Positions 33,673 through 43,955 of a stretch of DNA of 64,000 nucleotides are shown piece by piece. The first letter of the stretch is position 1. Each line of letters begins with the position of its first letter. The DNA lies in contig NZ_FNPV01000008.1 of the NCBI RefSeq assembly GCF_900107405.1, positions 100,554 through 164,553 of the forward strand. The letters are read 5' to 3'. Source of the stretch: Tindallia californiensis. GTDB lineage: Bacteria; Bacillota; Clostridia; Peptostreptococcales; Tindalliaceae. Made by a program: the position numbers and the translations under genes. The notes beneath the pieces were generated by a model. The model ran no database searches and was not told the DNA's origin. It was given only the letters and a program-made list of their open reading frames with translations.

Positions 33673-35034
33673 ATGATAAAACTACGAAAAAAAACAAGCC
33701 AACCAGTTCAATTATCTCCGCCACAAATTCTTGCCAGTGGCTTTGCTATTGTGATTCTGATCGGTATGTTCTTGTTAAATCTTCCTATTGCTACGGTTCA
33801 CCAGGAATCGATCGGTTGGATCGATTCTCTGTTTACAGCTACTTCTGCTGTTTGTGTTACTGGCTTAGTGGTTGTGGATACCGGTAGCTATTGGTCTGTT
33901 TTTGGACAAACGGTGATTGCTGTCCTGATTCAAATAGGTGGCCTTGGATTTATGACCATGGCTACCCTTTTTGCTGTTGTATTAGGTAAAAAGATTTCTC
34001 TTAAAGAACGACTCATTATTCAACAAGCCGTCGGTCAGGAAACCATTTCAGGTGTTGTTCGCTTCACCTTGTTTTTACTCGTTGTTGCTTTAGGCATTGA
34101 AGCCCTAGGAGCTCTTTTTTTAGCTTTTCAATTTGTTCCAGAATTTGGTTTTTCAACAGGTATCGGATACGCCATTTTTCACTCTATCTCCGCTTTCTGT
34201 AACGCTGGCTTTGATATTCTGGGTGATGGAAACAGCCTTAGCCGTTATGCAACCAATCCGTTGATTAATTTTACCATTATGACTTTAATTATTACCGGAG
34301 GTTTTGGCTTTACGGTTTTGCTGGATCTCTATAACCATAACAAGGCGAAACACTTCAGCCTTCATACCCGTATCGTTCTCTTAATAACCATCAGCCTGTT
34401 GGCAATAGGTGCTTTGGTATATCTTTTGCTGGAATGGAGCAATCCTGCTACTCTTGGAAATTTAAGCTTCCCACAAAAACTGATGGCTTCTTTGTTTCAG
34501 TCCGTTACCCCTCGTACGGCCGGTTTCAATACTATCGATACCGCTGGTTTAACAGATGCCTCGCTTTTCTTTACTATTATCTTGATGTTTATTGGCGGTT
34601 CACCAGCTTCCACCGCCGGTGGGATTAAAACCGTTACCTTCGGCGTAGTGTTGCTATTAGCTTTTTCGGTTATCCGTGGCAACGACCGGGTAGTGCTATT
34701 CAAAAAAACTGTTCCTCAACCAATTATCAAACGAGCCATCACCGTTGCCATTATTGGAATTAACCTTATTATTCTGGTAACAATGCTCATGACTATTATG
34801 GAGCCAACATTTACCTTTATGCAAATTTTATTTGAAGTTACTTCTGCTTTTGGAACCGTTGGTTTATCTACAGGTATTACCTCTCAACTGGGAACCACTT
34901 CCAAGCTATTAATGATCGCAATGATGTATGCAGGTCGTGTTGGTATCCTTACGGTTGCTTTTGCACTGGCACGTCGGCAACATCATTATAGAAATCTGGT
35001 TCATTATGCAGAAGAAAAAGTATTGGTGGGATAA
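33673..35034 (+). CDS. ktrB: Potassium uptake protein KtrB (TrkH family)
   Basis: From the ATG at 33673 (GAGGG 6 nt upstream) the protein has 453 residues, the usual KtrB length; the frame open to 33508 adds 55 residues without a site. Four K+-filter loops are visible: TSAVCVTGL, SAFCNAGFD, TPRTAGFNT and TSAFGTVGLS. KtrB is the sodium-dependent potassium channel-like subunit and works with the KtrA ring encoded next. Confidence 0.93.
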   Translation: MIKLRKKTSQPVQLSPPQILASGFAIVILIGMFLLNLPIATVHQESIGWIDSLFTATSAVCVTGLVVVDTGSYWSVFGQTVIAVLIQIGGLGFMTMATLFAVVLGKKISLKERLIIQQAVGQETISGVVRFTLFLLVVALGIEALGALFLAFQFVPEFGFSTGIGYAIFHSISAFCNAGFDILGDGNSLSRYATNPLINFTIMTLIITGGFGFTVLLDLYNHNKAKHFSLHTRIVLLITISLLAIGALVYLLLEWSNPATLGNLSFPQKLMASLFQSVTPRTAGFNTIDTAGLTDASLFFTIILMFIGGSPASTAGGIKTVTFGVVLLLAFSVIRGNDRVVLFKKTVPQPIIKRAITVAIIGINLIILVTMLMTIMEPTFTFMQILFEVTSAFGTVGLSTGITSQLGTTSKLLMIAMMYAGRVGILTVAFALARRQHHYRNLVHYAEEKVLVG

Positions 35035-35056
35035 AAAGAATGGGGGAAAAGTAGCA

Positions 35057-35707
35057 ATGAAACAATTTGCTGTTATCGGCTGTGGCCGTTTTGGAGGAAG
35101 TGTTGCAAAATCTTTGTATAAAAGCGGATTTGATGTGTTAGCGCTGGACGATGACGAATGTGTTATCCGAAATATTGCCGATGAAGTAACCCATGCGGCT
35201 ACCATCGATATTGACGATGCCATCGCCCTTAAAGAAGTTGGTATCCGAAACATGGATGTCGTCATCATAGGAATTGGAAGCGACTTAAAAGCTTCTGTTA
35301 TGTCCACGCTTTTAGTGAAGGAAATGGGTGTTCCTTATGTAGTTGCAAAAGCTCAGGATGAAATGCATGCAAAAGTCCTGACAAAAATCGGGGCCGACCG
35401 GGTCATCTTTCCAGAACGGGACATGGGAATCCGATTGGCCTACAACCTTACCTCAACGAATATACTGGATTTCATTGAACTTTCTCCAGACTACAGTATT
35501 TTAGAAATTGTTTCTCCTAAGATATGGCACGATAAGAGTTTAATGGAAAATAATATCCGATCCCGTTTTGGACTAAGTATTTTAGCCATCAAACGAGAAG
35601 AAGAGATTAACGTATCCCCACAGGCAGAAGAAATCATCAGAAGTAAAGATGTTTTGATTGTCGTGGGTTCCAATGAAGACCTCCGAAAAGTTCAGGAACA
35701 CGAATAA
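35057..35707 (+). CDS. ktrA: Potassium uptake regulatory subunit KtrA (RCK domains)
   Basis: A 216-residue protein from the ATG at 35057 after GGGGGA. Residues 1-135 are an RCK-N Rossmann domain (VIGCGRFGGSVAKSL) and about 140-216 an RCK-C domain, which in KtrA binds c-di-AMP in many Firmicutes. It lies 22 bp after ktrB. Its last 16 nt overlap the converging c-di-GMP gene, leaving no room for a terminator. Confidence 0.93.
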   Translation: MKQFAVIGCGRFGGSVAKSLYKSGFDVLALDDDECVIRNIADEVTHAATIDIDDAIALKEVGIRNMDVVIIGIGSDLKASVMSTLLVKEMGVPYVVAKAQDEMHAKVLTKIGADRVIFPERDMGIRLAYNLTSTNILDFIELSPDYSILEIVSPKIWHDKSLMENNIRSRFGLSILAIKREEEINVSPQAEEIIRSKDVLIVVGSNEDLRKVQEHE

Positions 35708-37932
35708 AATCGTTTTACAAAAGCCTCCCAGGTCATAGGTTTAGCGTAATAGTAGCCCTGCAACATGTCGCATTGGTAAGTACAGAGCAATTCTGCCTGC
35801 TTTTTTGTTTCGACGCCTTCTGCCACCACTGTTTTATCCAATGCATGGGCTAATTTAATCATGGAGCGAACAATCGCCTGTTTGGATGCACTGTTTTCCA
35901 TGTTATTAACAAAGGATTTATCAATTTTCACTTCTTGTACAGGCATCGCTTTTAGATGATTCATGGATGAAAAGCCGGTTCCAAAATCATCCAAAGAAAT
36001 TCGCACCCCCATTTGGGATAATTCCTCTAAAGAAGCCAACACTTCTCCAGAATCCATCATGCTAATACTTTCGGTTACTTCCAGCTTCAAGTGATTAATG
36101 TCTGCAAAACCCAGTTCATAGTAAGATTTAAAGTCATTCAGAAAAGAAGGATGCTGCATTTGTCTGATGGAAACATTAACAGAAAGGTTTAGCGGTTCTC
36201 GTCCTTTGGATTTCCATTCATGCATCTTCTTCGATGCTTCCTCCATTACCCATCGCCCTATTTCCACAATTTGCCCGGAATCTTCGGCTACCGGGATAAA
36301 TTCTGATGGTGGGATCACTCCTTTTTGTGGATGGTTCCAACGGATCAACACCTCTACGCCTTTAATCAATCCTGTTATCGCTTCAAACTGAGGCTGATAT
36401 TCTAAACTAAATTCTTTTTCTTCGATGGCTTTGTAAATATCCGCTTCCAGTTCTACTCTTTTCTGAACACTTTCTTTTATTTCCTGATAAAAAAACTGAT
36501 AGCGTCGGCTACCCTCTTTCTTAGCCTGATGCATGGCCGCATCCGCACAGGCAAACAAAGAGGAGGCGTCTGTCGCATCTGTTGGGTATAGGGCTACCCC
36601 TGCTGTGAAGTAAGGGTATAGGGAGACTTCTTCCATTTGAACCGGCTGATGAATTGCTTCCAAAAGATGATCAAGGTATCCTCGTAATGCTTCTTGGCTT
36701 TTTATTTTATTAATACAAAGAATAAATTCATCGCCACCCATTCTAGCCACCATGGAATCTTCCCTTTTTTCGGCAGACAGCCGATTTCCTAGTTCGATCA
36801 ATAATTGATCACCGGCCGCATGGCCGTGAATATCATTGACACTTTTAAAGTCATCCAGATCCATCAATACAAAAGCAATTAGTTCTTCTGTTTTTCCGGC
36901 AGCTTCTATTTTTTCTTCTAAATATTCATGTACAGATCTCATGTTTGGAAGCCCTGTCAGCTCATCATGGTGTGCCATATGTTCAATCACGCTGATATAG
37001 TGCTGAAGCTGATCGACCTGATCGCTTAATTCTTCTTCCATCGCCCTTATTTCTTCGTAAGAAGCCTGCAACTCACTCATTTGGTTTTTAATGGCAAAAT
37101 AGCGGGTACTGACGATCAGTCCAATGAGCAAAAGTCCTACAATGGCCATGATGCTTATCTGTCGCTTTCTTTGCTCTTGATAGAAATGGGGCGAATTTTT
37201 TTGCAGATACTTTTGATGGGTTGCCTCATACACACCGGTTTCTTTTAGCTCTTCTAGCCGTCCATTGATAAAGCTGACCAGTTCCGGCTTTTCTTTATTC
37301 ACAGCATAATGATAGGTTCGTGGAAAAAGATTGCCTTCATAAGTAGTGATATAGCCTTGAAGCCGGTTTTGAATCAATACATGGGCAAAGGCATCTTCCT
37401 CTGCAAAAACCAAATCAATTCTTCCAGCCATCAAGGCATGCATGGCTTCTTCTAAATCTGAAAAACTGTTGTATTCCAATATCCCTAGCTCTTCAAGCAA
37501 AAGAAAGTCCGAGTAGTCTTCTCCAATTCCGATGGAATATTCCTGTAACCGATTCATTGAAAAATTCTTTATTCTATCAGTACCGAAAAAACCTTGACTC
37601 ACTTGTAGGATCGGGTCCGTAAACAGCATCGTACCTTTTCGCTCTTCTGTAATGGCTAATGCACTAATCACATCTGCCTTACCTTCTGTCATGTAATCCA
37701 GTACCTTTGGCCAACTTTCTCCCCTTATCACCAGATGATAGTTCGGATCTTGAAAAATTCGCTGAATCAGTTCCACGTCAAAACCATCCATCCCTACGGC
37801 GGTTTGATAAGAGTAGGGTGGATATGCTTCGTCAGCATAATAATTAACCACATCAATGTACGCTGAAGCAACTATTGTCTGAGCTGCCAGCAACATAAGA
37901 AGAATAATCAGCGTCCATGTTTTTCTGTTCAC
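35692..37932 (-). CDS. Periplasmic-binding-sensor GGDEF-EAL protein
   Basis: A 746-residue membrane sensor. A signal/anchor (about 5-24) precedes a type 3 solute-binding domain (about 27-250: YADEAYPPYSYQ, MDGFDVELIQRIF), then a membrane segment (about 263-282) and a coiled coil. A GGDEF domain (RMGGDEF, about 400) and an EAL domain (EVLIRW about 520, DDFGTGFSS about 640, KIDKSFV) follow. The cyclase motif is intact; the EAL signature is a conservative variant. It probably turns binding of an amino-acid-like ligand outside the cell into a change of c-di-GMP. Confidence 0.9.
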   Translation of the reverse strand: MNRKTWTLIILLMLLAAQTIVASAYIDVVNYYADEAYPPYSYQTAVGMDGFDVELIQRIFQDPNYHLVIRGESWPKVLDYMTEGKADVISALAITEERKGTMLFTDPILQVSQGFFGTDRIKNFSMNRLQEYSIGIGEDYSDFLLLEELGILEYNSFSDLEEAMHALMAGRIDLVFAEEDAFAHVLIQNRLQGYITTYEGNLFPRTYHYAVNKEKPELVSFINGRLEELKETGVYEATHQKYLQKNSPHFYQEQRKRQISIMAIVGLLLIGLIVSTRYFAIKNQMSELQASYEEIRAMEEELSDQVDQLQHYISVIEHMAHHDELTGLPNMRSVHEYLEEKIEAAGKTEELIAFVLMDLDDFKSVNDIHGHAAGDQLLIELGNRLSAEKREDSMVARMGGDEFILCINKIKSQEALRGYLDHLLEAIHQPVQMEEVSLYPYFTAGVALYPTDATDASSLFACADAAMHQAKKEGSRRYQFFYQEIKESVQKRVELEADIYKAIEEKEFSLEYQPQFEAITGLIKGVEVLIRWNHPQKGVIPPSEFIPVAEDSGQIVEIGRWVMEEASKKMHEWKSKGREPLNLSVNVSIRQMQHPSFLNDFKSYYELGFADINHLKLEVTESISMMDSGEVLASLEELSQMGVRISLDDFGTGFSSMNHLKAMPVQEVKIDKSFVNNMENSASKQAIVRSMIKLAHALDKTVVAEGVETKKQAELLCTYQCDMLQGYYYAKPMTWEAFVKRFYSCS

Positions 37933-38051
37933 AATAAGGGCCCCTTACGTCTGCTTCTAAAGATTTTTTCTACCAATTGTATTATCTGATTCGTTTGTGT
38001 TTTCCGAAAAATACTACGTTTTAATTATACCATGCCTTTTCCCATAAAGGC

Positions 38052-38067
38052 ACCTTCTATCGAAGGT
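38052..38067 (-). terminator. Possible weak terminator after the helicase gene
   Basis: ACCTTC and GAAGGT pair around a 4-nt loop about 50 nt past the stop of the minus-strand helicase, followed by only a short T stretch. Confidence 0.3.
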
Positions 38068-38113
38068 ATCTGATTCCTTTTCTTGTTTTTCAACATTACT
38101 TAACTGAGTGACT

Positions 38114-39487
38114 TTATTTTGGTCTTCGGCTCTTTTTCCGACTGTTTTTATTATTTCTACGGTTGCTATTGGTACTATCCGTTCTGCCCTTATCATTGCT
38201 TCTACTTCTATTGAAAACATCCTTCTTGTTTTTTGATCCACTTTTATAATCGTTTCTACTTTTTTCATTCTTCTCTTGATGTTTTTTACCTGACTTTCCT
38301 TCAACTTTCTTCCCTTCCTGCCTTTTCTTACCTTTTTCTTTTTTTTGCTTTTCTTTGAAAGTTTCTACTTTGGGAGCCGGTTTCCCTAAAGAATTCAGTT
38401 TCATCCCTATGCCTTTTTCAATCATCCGCAATGTCTCTTGATCCCGGGGAGTTACAAAGGTAACCGCCATTCCCACTTCTCCTGCCCGTCCGGTACGACC
38501 AATTCGATGGATATAACTTTCCACATCCTGTACCATATCGTAGTTATAAATATGAGTAACTCCTTCAATATCTAATCCTCTTGCGGCTATATCCGTTGCT
38601 ACCAATAGCTGAAGTTCTAGTTTTCGAAAAGATTTCATTACTTTCTCTCTTTTGGCTTGAGTTAGATCCCCATGAAGTTCTTCAGATAAATAACCCCATT
38701 CCTGTAATGCCATGTTTAAGGCATGTGCCCTTCTTTTAGTGCGGCAGAAAATAATGGCCATAAAAGGTTTTTGCTCTCCCAATACCGAACAAAGAGCTTC
38801 TTGCTTTTTTCGATCTGTTGTTTCTACCACCATCTGGCGAATCAGATCTAAGGTTACTGTCTCGCTTTTAATATGAATATGCACGGCTTCTGTCGTCACT
38901 TTTTTTGCCAGTTTTCTGACAGACTCCGGAATGGTGGCCGAAAACAGCATGGTTTGGCGTCGATATGGAGTGTGTTTAAGAATTTTTTCTACTTCTGGCA
39001 AAAATCCTAAATGAAGCATTTGATCCGCTTCATCCAATACAAGCATTTTAAGGTTACTTAATTCTAATGTTTTTCGCCCCAGATGATCCAATAACCTTCC
39101 TGGTGTTCCTACGACCAAGTGAATGTTTCCTTTCAGTTTATGTAATTGTTTTTCAACATCCTGACCACCATAAACGGCCAAGGTTCGTATATCCGTTCCT
39201 TCTGTTAATTTTTTTACTTCCTGTGTAATTTGAATCGCCAGCTCTCTTGTTGGCGTCACTATTAAAGCTTGTACCTCTTCATTCTCCAGGTCTAGCTTTT
39301 CCATAATGGGTAGTAAAAATGCCAAGGTTTTTCCGGTACCTGTCTGAGCCTGTGCAATAACATCTTTCCCTTCTAATAATGGCGGAATGGTTTTTGTCTG
39401 TACTGGCGTCGGGTCTGTTATCTGATTTTTTTCCAGTTTGTTAATCCATTGTGGCTGAATGCCTAAGGATTTGAAGTGGTATCCCAT
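38114..39487 (-). CDS. DEAD-box RNA helicase with long basic tail
   Basis: A 457-residue ATP-dependent RNA helicase. All core motifs occur in order: TPVQTKTIPPLL (Q motif), AQTGTGKT (about 45), PTRELAIQ, TPGRLL, DEAD, SAT, DIAARGLDI and HRIGRTGRAG. After residue about 370 comes a tail of about 85 residues made mostly of Lys, Arg, Asn, Ser and Gly, suited to binding RNA nonspecifically. Likely role is ribosome assembly or RNA decay, like CshA/RhlE proteins. Confidence 0.92.
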   Translation of the reverse strand: MGYHFKSLGIQPQWINKLEKNQITDPTPVQTKTIPPLLEGKDVIAQAQTGTGKTLAFLLPIMEKLDLENEEVQALIVTPTRELAIQITQEVKKLTEGTDIRTLAVYGGQDVEKQLHKLKGNIHLVVGTPGRLLDHLGRKTLELSNLKMLVLDEADQMLHLGFLPEVEKILKHTPYRRQTMLFSATIPESVRKLAKKVTTEAVHIHIKSETVTLDLIRQMVVETTDRKKQEALCSVLGEQKPFMAIIFCRTKRRAHALNMALQEWGYLSEELHGDLTQAKREKVMKSFRKLELQLLVATDIAARGLDIEGVTHIYNYDMVQDVESYIHRIGRTGRAGEVGMAVTFVTPRDQETLRMIEKGIGMKLNSLGKPAPKVETFKEKQKKEKGKKRQEGKKVEGKSGKKHQEKNEKSRNDYKSGSKNKKDVFNRSRSNDKGRTDSTNSNRRNNKNSRKKSRRPK

Positions 39488-39637
39488 ATAAAATCTCCTA
39501 TTCTTTCTTAGTTTGTGTGCTTTTACTAATGGTTTTCCTTTTACATGATGAGGATTTTCTTGCGGTGGCTGTCATTGGATAAAAACTTCCCTTTTCTATT
39601 ATATCAGAAGAAGTCTCTTTTGAAACTTCCTAAAAAA

Positions 39638-39672
39638 GACAGCTTCCGGGCTTTATTTTGCCGGAAGCTGTC
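39638..39672 (-). terminator. Terminator of the malic enzyme gene
   Basis: GACAGCTTCCGG and CCGGAAGCTGTC form a perfect 12-bp stem; on the minus strand a TTTTTT run follows. Confidence 0.85.
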
Positions 39673-39717
39673 CTTCCTTTCCTATCTTTTCTTTTTTCAA
39701 TTTCCTTAACTTTAGTC

Positions 39718-40890
39718 TTATATCCTGTTCACACCCGTATTTTTTGCGGCTTGCGCTACGGCTTTAGCCACTTCCTTCACCACTCGTGAATCAAAAGCAT
39801 CCGGAATGACATACTCTGGTTTTCTTTCTTCATCCGTAATAATATTGGCGATGGCTTCTGCCGAGGCGATTTTCATTTCCTCATTAATATCAGAAGCCCT
39901 GACATCCAATGCACCTCTGAAAATCCCCGGAAAGGCCAGTACATTATTGATCTGATTCGGGAAATCTGATCTTCCGGTTCCAATAATCACCGCACCGCCA
40001 GCTTCGGCTTCTTCCGGCATGATTTCCGGAATGGGGTTCGCCATGGCAAAAACAATGGCATTTTCGTTCATATCCGCAATCATTTCTCTCGTGACCATAT
40101 CTGGCCCAGAAACACCAATGTATACATCCGTTCCTTTAAAGGCTTCTTTCAGACCGCCCTGCCGCTTTTCTTTATTAGTGATCTTAGCCATTTCTGCCAC
40201 ATAAGGGTTTTTATATTTCTGTCCTTCACAAATAATTCCTTCCCGATTCAACAAGAAAATGTCTTTTACTCCTATATGATGGAGTAGCTTAGCGATAGCT
40301 ACTCCGGCGGCTCCGGCTCCTGTGATAACAAATCGACAGTCTTTGAACTTCTTTTTCACCAGTTTCAGGGCGTTAATGGTTCCTGCCAGTGTCACCACGG
40401 CGGTACCATGCTGATCATCATGAAAAACGGGTATGTTCAGGCTTTTTTTCAGTTTTTCCTCAATTTCAAAGCAACGGGGTGCTGAAATATCTTCCAGATT
40501 GATGCCACCATACACTGGTGCTATGTATTCAACGGTTTTAACAATTTCTTCTGGATCTTGAGTGTCCAAGCATACGGGAAAGGCATCCACATTGGCAAAC
40601 TCCTTAAAAAGAATGGCTTTTCCTTCCATCACCGGTAAACCGGCTTCTGGTCCGATATCTCCCAATCCTAGAACAGCACTGCCATCACTTACAATAGCCA
40701 CCATGTTTCCTTTAGAGGTATACTTGTAAACCAGCTCTTTCTCTTCATGAATTTTTCGACAGGGTTCAGCCACACCAGGTGTGTAGGCAAGGCTCAAATC
40801 TTCTCTGGTCTCCACCTTTACTTTAGATACTATTTCTATTTTCCCCTGGTGTTCTTCATGTAGCTTCAGACTTTTTTCATTTGTGTTCAT
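39718..40890 (-). CDS. NAD-type malic enzyme
   Basis: A 390-residue malic enzyme (malate to pyruvate, CO2 and NAD(P)H) of the short bacterial type. It has [37 protein letters not shown] (shortened in meaning: the malate/metal site), [11 protein letters not shown] and the nucleotide motif [13 protein letters not shown]. The gene stands alone with its own promoter and terminator, next to the tricarboxylate island, where it could process malate or supply NAD(P)H. Start after AAAGGAGATGCTAGG. Confidence 0.92.
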   Translation of the reverse strand: MNTNEKSLKLHEEHQGKIEIVSKVKVETREDLSLAYTPGVAEPCRKIHEEKELVYKYTSKGNMVAIVSDGSAVLGLGDIGPEAGLPVMEGKAILFKEFANVDAFPVCLDTQDPEEIVKTVEYIAPVYGGINLEDISAPRCFEIEEKLKKSLNIPVFHDDQHGTAVVTLAGTINALKLVKKKFKDCRFVITGAGAAGVAIAKLLHHIGVKDIFLLNREGIICEGQKYKNPYVAEMAKITNKEKRQGGLKEAFKGTDVYIGVSGPDMVTREMIADMNENAIVFAMANPIPEIMPEEAEAGGAVIIGTGRSDFPNQINNVLAFPGIFRGALDVRASDINEEMKIASAEAIANIITDEERKPEYVIPDAFDSRVVKEVAKAVAQAAKNTGVNRI

Positions 40891-40981
40891 CCTAGCATCT
40901 CCTTTATTGATGTTGTTTGGAAGCTCTGAATAGCTAATTTAATGCGCCCTAGCAGTTGGAGGAATGACAACTTTAACCGCC

Positions 40982-41010
40982 ATTATATCACAGATTCTCT
41001 GTCTTAATCA
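40982..41010 (-). promoter_or_regulatory. Promoter of the malic enzyme gene
   Basis: On the minus strand an extended -10, TGATATAAT, lies 17 bp after TGATTA. About 90 bp of leader precede the start codon. Confidence 0.5.
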
Positions 41011-41042
41011 TTGTTATTTGACGCTTTCTATCCAGATATCGA

Positions 41043-41070
41043 AAAAAGACTGAGTGATCCCAGTCTTTTT
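41043..41070 (-). terminator. Terminator of the tricarboxylate operon
   Basis: A perfect 10-bp stem AAAAAGACTG/CAGTCTTTTT with an 8-nt loop, just past the stop of the AbrB-family gene and with a T-run on its strand. Confidence 0.85.
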
Positions 41071-41110
41071 AAAGTAACTTTTTTATGAGTCTATCTTGTT
41101 TTGCATTTGC

Positions 41111-42208
41111 CTACAAACTCATCAAATACATTACTAGTACCGGAAGAATCACCACTTTAACTGTCATTAATCTTACCATATGTAATAAGCTTACTTCCAG
41201 CGGATTATCCGCATGTTCATATGCGAGGATTGTCATTGGTGTCACTCCTGCAGGAGCTACTGAAATAATGCAGGAATATTGATCCCACTTTGTCAGTTTC
41301 ATTAGAACGAGGTATAATCCAAAGCTGGTCAAAAACATTAGCAGCGTAAAGGCAATCATCGGAACGAAAACGGATTTCAGGTCTAACCAGGAAGCTTGGG
41401 ATACATTAAGTCCTAAGGTGCTACCAACTCCTAATTGCATAAAAGTTCTAATGTTTTCATGAGGTTTACCCATCTTTGACCCTATTAAAGACATTACCAT
41501 AACGGCTAAAAAAGATCCCATCAACGCTCCTGCCGGAATGGAAAGAATGACTCCCATCAACGCTCCCAGCATTCCTATCAGAAATGTCTTCATCTGTAAA
41601 AATATAGCCTCTCTACTCCTATGGCTTTTTTTTCGATCCCTGTTTTTACCAACTAGTTTCTTCAGTCTCATTATCACCAAGGTATGGTATGGATAATTAG
41701 TGGAATCTTTTGTTTTCTTTTGTAGCATTCGGATGATCACTGGAAACAGTAGCAGTGTGAGCAAAAACCTAGAAAGCTGAAACATGCTCACCATTCCCAC
41801 TTCCGCTTCAACTTCTATAGCCAACATTGCTGATTCTGCTAGACCTGAAGGTGCCGTGCTCAAAAAGGCGGTCGCCGGATCAATATCAAAGTTGTAGATC
41901 AGGATACTTCCTAGTCCAAAGGTAATCACCAGCGTCCACAGAATGATCAGTAAAGATGGAATGAATAACTTTTTCATATTCCCGAGAACTTCTCGGTTTA
42001 TTCCAAATCCAATGAAAGTCCCTAGTATCACTTGAAGTCCTCGAGTAACCACCGGTGCTACTGGTTCTAACGGAAATCCCAAGGCAGTGGCTACCATTAC
42101 CAGAAAAAAAGGGCCCAAAAGCGCAGGTGTCGGTAACCCTAAAATGTAAAACAGGAAATAGCCAGTTATTCCCATAGTGATTAAGAACAGTACTCCACTT
42201 AGTTCCAT
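41111..42208 (-). CDS. AbrB-family membrane protein
   Basis: A 365-residue protein with about 10 membrane spans arranged as two similar halves, the layout of the AbrB (formerly ammonia monooxygenase-like) family. Repeat signatures are TPALLGPFFLVMVATALG in the first half and AGALMGSFLAVMVMSLIG in the second, each followed by LQVILGTFIGFGI and MQLGVGSTLGLNV. The start at 42208 is chosen because AAGGAG lies 10 nt upstream. The function of these proteins is not settled; transport is likely. As the last gene of the citrate lyase cluster it may export an end product or move another carboxylate. Confidence 0.8.
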   Translation of the reverse strand: MELSGVLFLITMGITGYFLFYILGLPTPALLGPFFLVMVATALGFPLEPVAPVVTRGLQVILGTFIGFGINREVLGNMKKLFIPSLLIILWTLVITFGLGSILIYNFDIDPATAFLSTAPSGLAESAMLAIEVEAEVGMVSMFQLSRFLLTLLLFPVIIRMLQKKTKDSTNYPYHTLVIMRLKKLVGKNRDRKKSHRSREAIFLQMKTFLIGMLGALMGVILSIPAGALMGSFLAVMVMSLIGSKMGKPHENIRTFMQLGVGSTLGLNVSQASWLDLKSVFVPMIAFTLLMFLTSFGLYLVLMKLTKWDQYSCIISVAPAGVTPMTILAYEHADNPLEVSLLHMVRLMTVKVVILPVLVMYLMSL

Positions 42209-42331
42209 CTCATTTCTACTCCTTATAATCATCTCTTTTCCATAACCTAGTAACACAGTCTCCGTTGAATCCCTGTAATAGAAAAATAGTACCCATTCAT
42301 TTTATTAACCTACTCAATGAACCATATAAAT

Positions 42332-42384
42332 GGTGGTCAGAAGGCAACTTGACCTTTCTTGCGATCTATGCCCTCCTGACCACT
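42332..42384 (-). terminator. Hairpin between citF and the AbrB-family gene
   Basis: GTGGTCAG and CTGACCAC, with an inner GGC/GCC pair, lie just past the citF stop. The T stretch after it is weak, so it may reduce rather than end transcription into the last gene. Confidence 0.4.
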
Positions 42385-42397
42385 ATCCATTCTTATC

Positions 42398-43954
42398 TTA
42401 AGTCGTTACTTTTTTGATGGTGTCAATAATCGTACCATCTCGATACTCTACCAATCCTACAATATCCTCGGTTACCATTGGTTTTCGAGGTTTTCCGGTT
42501 ATTTTTTCGGCCATTTCTTTCAGATCATGAATCTCCATGACCGATAATCCACAGTCTTGGAATCGATCCTTTAAGTCTTTTCGAGCTGGGTTTACCGCCA
42601 CACCATATTCTGTCACCAAAACATCGATGGATTCGCCCGGGGTTACCACCGTGGTTACTTCGTCCAGTACAATAGGTATTCTTCCCCGAAACAAAGGAGC
42701 CACTACTACGGAAAGTTTAGATCCGGCGGCTGTATCACAGTGCCCTCCAGAGGCTCCCATCATAATACCATTGGATCCTGTAATAACGTTGACGTTAAAG
42801 TTAACATCAATCTCTGTTGCGCTTAGAATCATAATATCCAGATTGTGGGCCACACACCCCTTGTTATGCGGATTTGCATAGTAAGAGGCAGACATTTCCA
42901 AATGATGAGGGTTATTTCGAATAGATTCAATGGCTTTTAAGTCGAAGCACTGAACATCTAAAAGACAATTAAACAGCCCTTCTTCCAGCATATCTACCAG
43001 GTAACCATTGATACCTCCTGAAGCAAAGCTACCCTTGATAGAATGCTCTCTCATATATTGACGCAAAAAATGTGCCACCGCCAAGGATGAACCACCCGTA
43101 CCTGCCTGGAAAGAAAAGCCTTCTTTGACCAATTCCGAAGCTAGAATGGTCTGACAAGCTTTTTCAGCAATGAGTAGTTCTAAAGGATTCCGTGTAATTC
43201 TTGTGGCGCCGGAAACAATTCCCTTCGGATCTCCGATACCATCTGTTACCACTACATAGTCCACCTGTGTTTGTGGAATGCTGACAGGATGAACTGGGTG
43301 AGATACCAAATGATCTGTCACTACGATGGTTTTCTGGGCGAAAGCGGCATCAGCCATGGCATAGCCTAAGGATCCACATGCGTTAGGTCCTTCCACTCCA
43401 TTGACATTACCATGTGGATCAGATGCTGGCGCTCCAATAATAGCAATGTCAATTTTCGAATCACCTGATTCAATAGACCTGGGTCGTCCGCCATGAGATC
43501 GAATCATCACCGGTGTTGGCAAGATCCCTTCGGCAGAAATCTGGCGAGCCAGTTCCCCTCGAAGACCACTGGTTCGAATACCAGTGATAACACCTTTTCG
43601 AATATGTGCAATCAAATGGTCGTGGATACTTTGCATAGAACTGGGTGAAATGGTAATATCTCTGATACCCATCTCAGCCACCTGATCCATGACCATGTTC
43701 ATCAAATGATCCCCATTTCTAAAATGATGATGAAATGATAAAACCATGCCGTCAGCTAACCCTGATTTTTCCAATGCTTCTCTAATCGATTTTACCAGTT
43801 TTACATCTCCCGGACGATGGCTTGAAGCCGGTAATGAAGCATTTGTCTTTTGGGTTGTATGAGCAAAAGCACCGGCAAAGGGTGTTAATTTCCCGATTCC
43901 ATCGATATAGGACGGTACTTCTCTCCCAATTGAATTTTTTACTAAAGGATGCAT
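42398..43954 (-). CDS. citF: Citrate lyase alpha subunit
   Basis: A 518-residue CitF from the ATG at 43954 (GAGG 8 nt upstream); a GTG three codons earlier at 43963 is possible. It is the transferase subunit: it moves citrate onto the acyl-carrier CitD thioester and releases acetate. Typical stretches are VLSFHHHFRNGDH, SHGGRPRSIESGD and GASGGHCDTAAGSKL. The citE stop is next to the start. Together citDEF splits citrate into acetate and oxaloacetate; a related citramalate lyase is the alternative. Confidence 0.93.
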   Translation of the reverse strand: MHPLVKNSIGREVPSYIDGIGKLTPFAGAFAHTTQKTNASLPASSHRPGDVKLVKSIREALEKSGLADGMVLSFHHHFRNGDHLMNMVMDQVAEMGIRDITISPSSMQSIHDHLIAHIRKGVITGIRTSGLRGELARQISAEGILPTPVMIRSHGGRPRSIESGDSKIDIAIIGAPASDPHGNVNGVEGPNACGSLGYAMADAAFAQKTIVVTDHLVSHPVHPVSIPQTQVDYVVVTDGIGDPKGIVSGATRITRNPLELLIAEKACQTILASELVKEGFSFQAGTGGSSLAVAHFLRQYMREHSIKGSFASGGINGYLVDMLEEGLFNCLLDVQCFDLKAIESIRNNPHHLEMSASYYANPHNKGCVAHNLDIMILSATEIDVNFNVNVITGSNGIMMGASGGHCDTAAGSKLSVVVAPLFRGRIPIVLDEVTTVVTPGESIDVLVTEYGVAVNPARKDLKDRFQDCGLSVMEIHDLKEMAEKITGKPRKPMVTEDIVGLVEYRDGTIIDTIKKVTT

Positions 43955-43955
43955 C

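Noticed and set aside
38014..38304. 96-codon frame at the end of the helicase gene
   Set aside because: It is a shifted reading of the Lys/Arg/Asn-rich helicase tail without its own ribosome-binding site.
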